Shown: positions 17,925-24,194 of the stretch, one piece after another | How positions within the stretch are numbered: position 1 is the stretch's first letter | Layout: every line of letters starts with the position of its first letter | DNA from: Poriferisodalis sp964484385 | Lineage (GTDB): Bacteria; Actinomycetota; Acidimicrobiia; Acidimicrobiales; Poriferisodalaceae | Direction of reading: 5' to 3' | Length of the DNA: 41,365 bases | Assembly: GCA_964484385.1 (NCBI GenBank) | Contig: CAZAFV010000024.1 | Span: forward strand, 1 to 41,365 | Notes under the pieces: generated by a model | What the model was told of the DNA's origin: nothing | Seen by the model: only the letters and a program-made list of their open reading frames with translations | Database searches by the model: none | Position numbers and translations under genes: made by a program

Positions 17925-18649
17925 GGCGCCACCTGTGGTGATGCTCCCCAGGGACGGATCAATGTGATGGCACCCGCGTCGGCGGCTGCGGCAACCGAGA
18001 CCGCGGCAGCGCGGTCGTGCACCTGCAGGGTGACGGTGACTGTGCCCGACGGCTGTCCTGCGCCGGCGAAGTCGTCGACATCGAGCACGAGGGCGTCGGC
18101 TGCCACGAGACCTGACGCATGCGAGGCGGCTGAAGCGACGAGGTTCCGACCGGTGACGACGACGTCGACTCGTTCGCCGGCGGCGATCAGCCCGTTGAGG
18201 GCCCCGGGACGATCGAGCTCGACAGCAACGGCATAGCCCGCGTCTCGACCGGCAGTTGATCGGCGCGGACCGACGTCACCCCGGGCGAGCAGTTCCCCGG
18301 CGTGAATGGCTTCGAGCACCACGCTGCCCACCACGTCATTGCCGTCGCCCTCACCGAAGACAGTCGCTTCGATCTCGGCTGGCAAGCGGATGGAGACCAA
18401 GGCAACATCTGCCGGCTCGATCACCCTGCCCGGAGCGAGCCGCGTCCGCGCGACCACGTAGCTGGTTTCGGGCGCAGCCGCTGACTGCTCGAACGCCCAC
18501 CACAGTCCCAGGGCTGCAGCACCGCACAAGACCGCACCTGCGATGACGCGTGGGCGAAGCGATGACCGGCCACCTCTGCTGGGGCGGCTTGTAGCAGGTG
18601 CAGGCGGCAGGGCCCGATGATCGGTTGGCGACAGCGGATCTGCGGGCAC
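17921..18649 (-). CDS. cpaB: Flp pilus assembly protein CpaB/RcpC (SAF domain)
   Basis: 242 residues. A polar, Pro/Arg-rich N-terminus leads into one membrane helix (VIAGAVLCGAAALGLWWAFE, about 36-55). The exported part has an SAF domain (YVVARTRLAPGRVIEPADVA to IHAGELLARGDVG) and a C-terminal RcpC-type domain with RPGALNGLIAAGERVDVVVT. In Gram-negatives this protein stabilises the outer-membrane secretin; in single-membrane actinobacteria it must work at the wall side of the membrane. It is the first gene of the tad operon, read from the AT-rich region beyond 18650. The start at ATG 18649 is the first in frame; no strong ribosome-binding site is visible. Confidence 0.85.
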   Translation of the reverse strand: MPADPLSPTDHRALPPAPATSRPSRGGRSSLRPRVIAGAVLCGAAALGLWWAFEQSAAAPETSYVVARTRLAPGRVIEPADVALVSIRLPAEIEATVFGEGDGNDVVGSVVLEAIHAGELLARGDVGPRRSTAGRDAGYAVAVELDRPGALNGLIAAGERVDVVVTGRNLVASAASHASGLVAADALVLDVDDFAGAGQPSGTVTVTLQVHDRAAAVSVAAAADAGAITLIRPWGASPQVAP

Positions 18650-18661
18650 GCCGCAGACTTA

Positions 18662-18800
18662 ACCATGTTGGCGTGAAGTCACCAAATAATTATCAAAACT
18701 TCAGCAAACTGACTCAGTAGGTCGCATAGATATGGCGGTATAGCGCGTAATATCAATGGTTGATGTTGAAATGCACGTTGGCCGCCGGTTCGCGCACTAG
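18662..18800. promoter_or_regulatory. AT-rich divergent promoter region between the tad operon and an HTH gene
   Basis: This is the only clearly AT-rich stretch in the window (about 18670-18775). It must hold the tad promoter (minus) and that of the HTH gene (plus). On the minus strand GATAAT inside TTTTGATAATTAT is a good -10 with only a weak -35. On the plus strand TAGCGT at 18798-18803 is a -10-like hexamer, leaving a leader of about 60 bases. GTGA-AG-TCAC at 18673-18682 is a short inverted repeat and could be an operator. The low GC also suits a site for a nucleoid protein or silencer. Confidence 0.55.
18752..18764. repeat. Perfect inverted repeat, candidate operator
   Basis: ATCAA-TGG-TTGAT, two five-base arms around three bases, in the middle of the AT-rich divergent promoter region. 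Size and place fit a dimeric regulator site; the HTH protein encoded 100 bases away is an obvious but untested candidate. Confidence 0.4.
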
Positions 18801-18865
18801 CGTTGGCCCGCAGGGATCAATCACGTCCCTCGAGCGCCAACAGCCGACCGACTGCGAGGTGCGAG

Positions 18866-19180
18866 ATGGCTGAGGAGCCGACCGAATCAGGCGACAACGG
18901 TGCAGCAGGCGAAGAACAGCACCAGGTTCCCTACGAAGAGATCGTCTGGCTGTCCACGCTGAAGGCTGCAGACCGCATGGGCATCACCACCCGGACGCTG
19001 TACCGCTTCATCGACCGGGGTGACCTGCCGGCGTACCGGTTCGGACGTGTCATCCGGTTGCGATTGAGCGATGTGGACACGTTCATCGAGGAATGCAGGG
19101 TCGAGCCGGGAAGCCTCGAGCACCTCTATCCCGAAGCCCGCCCGGACGATCCCGACGAAGAAGACGAAGAAGCCGGGTAG
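18866..19180 (+). CDS. Excisionase/MerR-like helix-turn-helix protein
   Basis: 104 residues. The central part is a compact winged-helix of the excisionase (BldC/MerR-like) type: WLSTLKAADRMGITTRTLYR, then FIDRGDLPAYRFGRVIRLR, then LSDVDTFIEECRV, ending PGSLEHLYPE. This family is conserved in actinobacteria outside mobile elements, and no integrase is nearby, so it is more likely a chromosomal regulator than a phage excisionase. The tail is acidic (DDPDEEDEEAG). I start at ATG 18866, preceded by GAGG; an in-frame codon at 18803 lies on the promoter hexamer. It is divergent from the tad operon across the AT-rich region, and may control it. Confidence 0.8.
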   Translation: MAEEPTESGDNGAAGEEQHQVPYEEIVWLSTLKAADRMGITTRTLYRFIDRGDLPAYRFGRVIRLRLSDVDTFIEECRVEPGSLEHLYPEARPDDPDEEDEEAG

Positions 19181-19191
19181 GTCGACCGCGC

Positions 19192-19983
19192 TTGAGCAAC
19201 GAGGGCACTCCACCCGCTGACGCCGGCGCGCCAGGGGGCGTGTGGAGCACGATCAGCCCGCGCTTCGGCGCTCATCCGGACTGGCGCGCCGCCACGAATC
19301 GGAGGCACTGGCCCGGGGGCCTCGCCCTGCTGTTCGTCATCGGGCTCGGCGGCTCGCTCGCGTTGCTCGTGGTATCGCTGCTCGCGACGCGAACCGGCTA
19401 TGTGAACACCCTCGAGACCGAGTTGCTCGAACGGCCCCTCGTGGAGCAATTGCTGCTCGTCGCGCTGATCGCCCCCGTGATCGAGGAGCTCGTGTTCCGG
19501 CTTCCTCTGGCCGCCCGCCTGCGCCTGGGCGTGCTCGCAGCCACCGGGGCATTCGGGTTGCTGAACTTTGCGGGCGGCGACGGTCCCGTCGTCGTTGTTG
19601 CGGCCGTCTTCGCCCTCATCGTGCTGCTCTCGGGAGCCCTGTGGATCCAGTCGCTGGTCGCCGGGGTGGCGCGGCCCGATGCCGCGGTCGATGCCGGGCC
19701 GGAGCCTCCGACTTGGCGTGGCAGCGTTGCTCGCTGGTGGGAGGCCCATCCGCGCTGGCCGGTGTGGTGCTCGCTCGCCGCGTTCGGCGTCGTGCATCTC
19801 GCCAACTACGACGTGAGCTGGACCCTCGCCACGGTTGTCGTGGCACCGCTGGTAGTGAGCCCGCAGATCTGGCTGGGCCTCATGTTCACCATTGCGCGGG
19901 TGCGGTACGGCTGGTGGGCGGGTCTGGTGCTGCACGCATCCCACAACCTCGCGGTCTGGAGCGTGACCATCGCTGCCGGCTGA
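19192..19983 (+). CDS. CPBP-family intramembrane metalloprotease
   Basis: 263 residues with several membrane helices and the three motifs of the CPBP (CAAX protease/bacteriocin-processing, formerly Abi) family: EExxxR at Glu98, Glu99 and Arg103 (IEELVFRLPL), FxxxH at Phe198 to His202 (AFGVVHLANY) and HxxxN/H at His248 to Asn252 (LHASHNL). These residues bind the metal and catalyse cleavage within the membrane; natural substrates are mostly unknown. The frame is continuous from the TTG at 19192, eleven bases after the HTH stop; GTG 19240 is an equally possible start that loses 16 polar residues. Probably cotranscribed with the HTH gene. Confidence 0.8.
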   Translation: MSNEGTPPADAGAPGGVWSTISPRFGAHPDWRAATNRRHWPGGLALLFVIGLGGSLALLVVSLLATRTGYVNTLETELLERPLVEQLLLVALIAPVIEELVFRLPLAARLRLGVLAATGAFGLLNFAGGDGPVVVVAAVFALIVLLSGALWIQSLVAGVARPDAAVDAGPEPPTWRGSVARWWEAHPRWPVWCSLAAFGVVHLANYDVSWTLATVVVAPLVVSPQIWLGLMFTIARVRYGWWAGLVLHASHNLAVWSVTIAAG

Positions 19984-20048
19984 TAACTCCCAAGGCTCGT
20001 CAGGCGGCTCATCGGTACCCTTGCAGCCCGATCGGGACTCCGGCATCA

Positions 20049-21488
20049 GTGAGCTTGCAGATCTTCGACACGATGACGCGGCGCAAGATCGCCTTCGTCC
20101 CGCGGACGCCGGGCGCGATCTCGATGTATGTCTGCGGTCCGACGGTCTATGACGTGCCGCACCTCGGCCACGGCCGCACTGCGCTGACCTACGACGTCAT
20201 CCGGCGCTATCTGGAGTGGTCTGGATATGAGGTGACGTTGGCATCGAATGTCACCGACATCGACGACAAGATCGTGGAGCGCGCCCAGCGCGAGCAGCGC
20301 TCCGAGGCCGATGTCGCTGCAGAATTCACAGCCGCATATGACGAGCAGATGGATCGGCTCGGCGTGCTGCGGGCCCATTCGCGGCCTCACGCCACACACT
20401 TCATCTCGCAGATGATCGACGTGATCGCTGAGCTGCGGTCGCTCGGTGCCGCGTACGACGTGCCGGGCAAGGGCGTGTACTTCGCCGTCGACGCTGCCCC
20501 TGGGTACGGCAATTTGGCGGGCCGGACCACCGAACAGCTCAACGCGGATGCTGGTGCGCGCGTCGACGTCGACCCCGACAAGCGTTCACCGCTGGACTTC
20601 GCGCTCTGGAAGGCAGCGCAGCCGGGAGAGCCGCGCTGGAAAACGCCGTGGGGGGAGGGCCGGCCCGGCTGGCACACCGAGTGCGTGGCGATGTCGCTCA
20701 GCGCGCTCGGGCCCGGCTTCGACATCCACGGCGGGGGAGACGACCTGGTCTTTCCCCACCACCAGAACGAGTGTGCCCAAGTGACCGCCATGGGCGAGAC
20801 GTTTGCCCGCTACTGGGTGCACAGCGCCATGGTGAACGTCGGCAGCCAGAAGATGGCCAAGTCGCTGGGCAACTACACCCAGCTCGCCGACGCGATCGAC
20901 GCAGTCGGCCCCCGCGCTGTGCGCCTGCTGGTGCTGCAGACCCACTACCGGCGGACCATGGAGATGGGGTCCGACTCGCTTGAAGCGGCCCGCAGCGCTG
21001 TCGGCCGGCTCGATGCGTTCGCCCGCCGGGTGTCCGCTGCGGGCTTCCCGGACGGCATCGACGCTGCAGCGCGGCGGCCTGACATCGAACGCGGGTCTGT
21101 TCCCGACGTGGACGTCGAAGCCGTGACGGCGTTCGCAGCGGCCATGGACGACGATTTCTCCACGCCCACAGCGCTCGACGTGATCTTTCGCCTCGTGCGT
21201 CGGGCGAACGCTTCACTCGACGGAGCAGCGCCTGCCGAGGCTTCTCGATCGGCTCGCACGGCGCTCCACCTGCTCGGCGTGGTCGGGCTCACCTGCGGTG
21301 ATGACGGCGGCGAAGATCACCGCGACGGCGGGCTCGCCGATGCCGAGGTGGACGTATTGCTGGCACAGAGGGCCGCGGCGCGATCAGCTCGCGACTTCGA
21401 CACCGCCGACCGTATCCGGGATGATCTGGCGGCCGCAGGCATCGTCGTCGCCGACGGCCCCGACGGCGCCACCTGGCACCGCGCCTGA
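20049..21488 (+). CDS. cysS: Cysteinyl-tRNA synthetase
   Basis: 479 residues, class I synthetase. The start region reads SLQIFDTMTRRKIAFVP, then MYVCGPTVYDVPHLGHGR, which holds the zinc-binding Cys and the HIGH motif (HLGHGR). Other zinc ligands sit in GWHTECVAMS and FPHHQNECAQ. The KMSKS loop reads KMAKSLGNYTQL. The C-terminus is the normal DALR-like and anticodon region. GPTVYD marks cysS rather than the mycothiol ligase mshC. I start it at GTG 20049, where homology begins; a TACCCT hexamer at 20016-20021 is a likely -10. Its stop codon directly abuts that of nudC on the other strand (TGATCA), leaving no intergenic base. Confidence 0.96.
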   Translation: MSLQIFDTMTRRKIAFVPRTPGAISMYVCGPTVYDVPHLGHGRTALTYDVIRRYLEWSGYEVTLASNVTDIDDKIVERAQREQRSEADVAAEFTAAYDEQMDRLGVLRAHSRPHATHFISQMIDVIAELRSLGAAYDVPGKGVYFAVDAAPGYGNLAGRTTEQLNADAGARVDVDPDKRSPLDFALWKAAQPGEPRWKTPWGEGRPGWHTECVAMSLSALGPGFDIHGGGDDLVFPHHQNECAQVTAMGETFARYWVHSAMVNVGSQKMAKSLGNYTQLADAIDAVGPRAVRLLVLQTHYRRTMEMGSDSLEAARSAVGRLDAFARRVSAAGFPDGIDAAARRPDIERGSVPDVDVEAVTAFAAAMDDDFSTPTALDVIFRLVRRANASLDGAAPAEASRSARTALHLLGVVGLTCGDDGGEDHRDGGLADAEVDVLLAQRAAARSARDFDTADRIRDDLAAAGIVVADGPDGATWHRA

Positions 21489-22310
21489 TCAGCCGGCTGC
21501 GGTTCGCTTCAGCCAGTCGTCGATGAGCCAGCCGGCGATCGACATCCCGCCGCGCGGGCACGGGGGCAGGCTGTCTGCGGTGTACCAACCGGCTTCGACG
21601 ATCTCTTCGGGATCGATCTCGATCTCGCCGGCTCGCCATTCGCAGGTAAAGCCGCACATCAGCGAGTGCGGGAATGGCCACGGCTGGCTTCCGAAATAGC
21701 GGACGTTGCTGACGGTGACCTGGACTTCCTCGTAAACCTCACGGGCCACGGCGTCCTCAAGGCTCTCACCGGGTTCGACAAAACCGGCGAGCGCGCTGTA
21801 GAAGCGGCCCGGGAACTGCCGGCCCCATGCGAGCAGCACCTCGGGGCCGCGTTCGACGAGAACGATCATGGCGGGGCTGAGCCTCGGAAACGCCATGTGA
21901 CCGCAGTCGCCGCAGACTCTTGCCCGGTCTGACGCGTTGGTGTTCGTCAGGCTCCCGCAGCGTCCGCAATAGCGATGGGTTCGCTCGAACTCCACGATCT
22001 GTGCGGCGCGGCCGGCGATCTGCCAGTGCTCGTCGGGAATGCGGCCATAGAGCTTGCGCAGGGGCACGGGCTCCAGATCGCCCTCGTCCAGCGGCGGCCC
22101 CTCCGCGGGATCCATGTCGACAGCCCAGACGCCGAGGCCATCGAGCACGCCGAGGAATGAGGCGGGGGGCGAGCCGTCGCCGACGGGCGCCGTGGGGCTC
22201 GCGCACAGGCCGCTGCCCGGCTCGGTGAACACCACTCCTGAACGGATGGGGATCCACACGCGCGATGTGTCGTCGAGATCGTCAGGCGGCTGGGTCAGAA
22301 CCGTGAACAC
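21489..22310 (-). CDS. nudC: NADH pyrophosphatase NudC
   Basis: 273 residues. It has the zinc ribbon Cys115, Cys118, Cys133, Cys136 (YCGRCGS and VCGDCGH), the Nudix box from residue 176 (GFVEPGESLEDAVAREVYEE), and directly after it SQPWPFPHSLM (208-218), the SQPWPFPxS motif specific for NAD(H) hydrolysis. NudC splits NAD(H) to NMN and AMP and also removes NAD caps from RNA. The last Gly of the Nudix consensus is Gln here (EEVQV), outside the catalytic Glu residues. The start is GTG 22310. GC-rich tandem repeats fill the space between it and lexA. Confidence 0.94.
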   Translation of the reverse strand: MFTVLTQPPDDLDDTSRVWIPIRSGVVFTEPGSGLCASPTAPVGDGSPPASFLGVLDGLGVWAVDMDPAEGPPLDEGDLEPVPLRKLYGRIPDEHWQIAGRAAQIVEFERTHRYCGRCGSLTNTNASDRARVCGDCGHMAFPRLSPAMIVLVERGPEVLLAWGRQFPGRFYSALAGFVEPGESLEDAVAREVYEEVQVTVSNVRYFGSQPWPFPHSLMCGFTCEWRAGEIEIDPEEIVEAGWYTADSLPPCPRGGMSIAGWLIDDWLKRTAAG

Positions 22311-22339
22311 CGGTCAAGTTGAGCACACAGCGACTACAA

Positions 22340-22436
22340 GCGGCGCTGTGTCGGATGCTCCGGCGGCTACGGGCGGCGCTGTGTCTGATGGTCCGCCGCT
22401 ACAGGCGGCGCTGTGTCTGACGCACCGGCGGCTATA
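22340..22436. repeat. Three GC-rich tandem repeats of 32-33 bases
   Basis: Three copies start at 22340, 22373 and 22405. All begin with GCGGCGCTGTGTC and then share a GATG/GACG piece and a C(C)GGCGGCTA-type end. Copy 2 is one base shorter near its end, so the array does not keep a reading frame. Copy 2 can fold with a GCGGCG/CGCCGC stem. The array fills most of the nudC-lexA gap and ends inside the last codons of lexA. Confidence 0.85.
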
Positions 22437-22444
22437 GCCGCCGG
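22425..22444. repeat. Perfect 20-base palindrome over the lexA stop codon
   Basis: The sequence CCGGCGGCTATAGCCGCCGG equals its own reverse complement. It covers the last lexA codons and its stop, and overlaps the third tandem repeat. It could act as a lexA terminator stem (no T-run), or be the edge of the repeat element. Confidence 0.75.
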
Positions 22445-23088
22445 ATGACCGTCACAACCTTGCCGTAGATGGTGACTTCGTCGGCGGGGCGGATGATCGG
22501 GCTGTGGCTTTGATTTGCCGGTTCGAGGACGACGTTGTCGCCGTCGCGCCGGTAGCGCTTGACGGTGCCTTCTCCGCCATCGATGCCGGCCACGACGATG
22601 TCGCCGACTTCCGCGTCGGGCTGGTGGCGCGCCACCACGTAGTCGCGATCCCAGATGCCGACATCGATCATCGAGTCGCCCCGCACTCGCAGCATGAAGA
22701 GCTCGCCGCTGCCCGTGAAATCGGCCGGCAGCGGCAGCAGCTCCTCGACGTTCTGCTGGGCGAGCACGTCGGTGCCTGCTGCAACCTCCCCGATGAGCGC
22801 CACGTGACGGGCCGGTCGCCGCTCGCCTTTCACTCCTGTCTGCCAGTCGCAGTTGATGATGAGCGCCCTGGGCCGCGATGGGTCGCGCCGGATCCATCCG
22901 TCGGCCTCGAGCGTTCGCAGGTGGCGGTGCACGGTCGCAGGCGAGTTGAGATTGACCTCGTTGCCGATCTCGCGCACGGACGGGGGATAGCCGCGCTCGC
23001 GCTGCGTCACGTCGATGAAGTCGAGCATGGCGCGCTGACGCTCGTTGAGGTGTGCGATCCGCTGACCTGCGGCACTGGTTGCTGGCAT
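22432..23088 (-). CDS. lexA: SOS repressor LexA
   Basis: 218 residues. The winged-helix N-terminus holds LNERQRAMLDFIDVTQRERG, YPPSVREIGNEVNLNSPATV and HRHLRTLEADGWIRRDPSRP. The C-terminal S24 peptidase domain has the self-cleavage bond Ala104-Gly105 (EVAAGTD), catalytic Ser139 in RGDSMID and Lys177 in GTVKRY, so self-cleavage should be intact. LexA represses DNA-damage genes until RecA filaments trigger cleavage. AAAGG lies six bases before ATG 23088. Two SOS boxes upstream indicate autoregulation. The end of the gene runs into a palindrome and repeat array. Confidence 0.97.
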   Translation of the reverse strand: MPATSAAGQRIAHLNERQRAMLDFIDVTQRERGYPPSVREIGNEVNLNSPATVHRHLRTLEADGWIRRDPSRPRALIINCDWQTGVKGERRPARHVALIGEVAAGTDVLAQQNVEELLPLPADFTGSGELFMLRVRGDSMIDVGIWDRDYVVARHQPDAEVGDIVVAGIDGGEGTVKRYRRDGDNVVLEPANQSHSPIIRPADEVTIYGKVVTVIRRL

Positions 23089-23165
23089 GGTGAACCTTTC
23101 GGGTCGGTCCCGGCACGCCCGGCATCTGCTGCCCGGCCTGATCGGGTATTGCCATCGAAGGGAAG

Positions 23166-23177
23166 GAACTCTCGTTC
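23166..23177. promoter_or_regulatory. LexA-binding SOS box (perfect)
   Basis: GAAC-TCTC-GTTC, with one extra symmetric pair outside (G and C). It fits the actinobacterial/Bacillus type SOS consensus (GAAC, four bases, GTTC) and lies about 78 bases before the lexA start. It is expected to bind a LexA dimer and give negative autoregulation. Confidence 0.85.
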
Positions 23178-23196
23178 CGATCAGTCAGTACACTAA

Positions 23197-23208
23197 CAAC
23201 AAATGTTC
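23197..23208. promoter_or_regulatory. Second LexA-binding SOS box (one mismatch)
   Basis: CAAC-AAAT-GTTC differs from the GAAC-N4-GTTC consensus at one base. Its centre is 31 bases, or three helical turns, from that of the first box, so two LexA dimers could sit on the same face of the DNA. Confidence 0.65.
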
Positions 23209-23234
23209 CAAACAGCGCGCATTTGTTCGATGCT

Positions 23235-23963
23235 TCAGTGCCGAGAGCGCACCCAGCGCACGAAGAGCACATCGTCGTGGGCGATGACCTGCTCCAGCGC
23301 GAATGCGCGGGGCGCGGCGGTCGGCGAGCCCCCGCCGGGCGCAGAGGCGATGCGCGGGGCGTCAGTCGCCACGGCCAAAGGCGCGTGCGTCAGGTTCACC
23401 TCGTCGACGAGGTCGGCCGCCAGCAGGCTGGCGTTGAGCGCTGGCCCTCCCTCGCAGAGCACAACACGCGCCCCCAGCGAGCCCAGGTGTCTCAACGACG
23501 CGAGCAGATCCACCGAGTGGGTGCCGGCGCGCACGAGCTCCGCGCGGTCGGCCAGCCGTTCTGCGGCGTCGCAGTCTGCGCCGACGTTCGTGACCACCAG
23601 CGGCAACGGTGCTGCCGGCGGGTCTGGCGGCTGGCTGAACAGGGGCAAGTCCGGGTCGACGCTGAGCGATCCGCTGACCACGGCAATGCGGGCTCCAGAT
23701 CGCCGCGCCGGGCGGTACCGCTCGGCGTTCGCCGTGCGCGCACCCACCAGAATCGTGTCGGCCTGCACGCGCAGCGCCCCGAACATCGCCTTGTCGGGCT
23801 CGCTCGAGAGCCCCCCCGACACGCCGTCGATCGCTGCGGCCCCGTCAATGCTCGCAACCATGTTGAGCATCAGCCAGGGACGATCGGCGTGCGGTGCGCG
23901 TTGGCGGCTGGCGGCGTGCGCAGCGTCGATGGGTTCGGGGGGCAGCGGGTACAGCCGGTGCAC
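23235..23963 (-). CDS. RibD C-terminal / dihydrofolate reductase-like protein
   Basis: 242 residues of the RibD_C (DHFR-like) fold. Typical pieces are PWLMLNMVASIDGAAAIDG, SEPDKAMFGALRVQADTILV with GARTANAERYRPA, and near the end VVLCEGGPALNASLLAADLV. In RibD this domain reduces the deaminated riboflavin precursor with NADPH; the deaminase half is missing here. Stand-alone copies in actinobacteria are annotated as pyrimidine reductases, and some act on other substrates. No riboflavin genes are nearby. The start is GTG 23963 with no clear ribosome-binding site. It lies upstream of lexA on the same strand, but lexA has its own SOS-controlled promoter in the 146-base gap. Confidence 0.85.
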   Translation of the reverse strand: MHRLYPLPPEPIDAAHAASRQRAPHADRPWLMLNMVASIDGAAAIDGVSGGLSSEPDKAMFGALRVQADTILVGARTANAERYRPARRSGARIAVVSGSLSVDPDLPLFSQPPDPPAAPLPLVVTNVGADCDAAERLADRAELVRAGTHSVDLLASLRHLGSLGARVVLCEGGPALNASLLAADLVDEVNLTHAPLAVATDAPRIASAPGGGSPTAAPRAFALEQVIAHDDVLFVRWVRSRH

Positions 23964-24011
23964 GCGGCGAGTCTGCCACCCGTTGCCCCCAACGAGTGTT
24001 GCCGTGGGCGG

Positions 24012-24020
24012 TTATCCACA
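24012..24020 (+). promoter_or_regulatory. DnaA box (perfect consensus) upstream of nrdJ
   Basis: TTATCCACA is a perfect match to the strong DnaA box TTATNCACA. It lies about 180 bases before the nrdJ start, in the intergenic region shared with the RibD_C gene. Confidence 0.6.
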
Positions 24021-24031
24021 GCATCCGGCAG

Positions 24032-24040
24032 TTGTGCACA
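24032..24040 (+). promoter_or_regulatory. Second DnaA box-like sequence upstream of nrdJ
   Basis: TTGTGCACA fits TT(A/G)TNCACA. It has the same orientation as the first box and begins exactly 20 bases later, about two helical turns, so two DnaA molecules could bind side by side on one face. Confidence 0.5.
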
Positions 24041-24194
24041 GGAAAGTCCCCATGAAGGCCCGCTCGTTGCCCACTTTCCTTCCACAGGGGAGGGCTCGTA
24101 GCGTGCGCCTGTCGCCGGCGGCGGCAGGGCTCGGCAAGCGCGGCTCAGGGTACCGACGGCTGTTTGCGACACTGGTACAGGAGGCCGGCAGCAG

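Noticed and set aside
18866..19180. Phage excisionase marking an integrated element
   Set aside because: No integrase, attachment repeat or phage gene lies nearby; the protein fits the chromosomal actinobacterial excisionase-like family.
22340..22436. CRISPR array
   Set aside because: The units are directly adjacent without unique spacers, there are only three, and no cas genes are present.
24000..24100. Possible replication origin because of DnaA boxes
   Set aside because: Only two boxes, no AT-rich unwinding element, and no dnaA, dnaN or gyrase genes nearby.
23964..24194. Cobalamin riboswitch controlling nrdJ
   Set aside because: No B12-box-like sequence or extended pairing was recognisable by eye, and the region is short.
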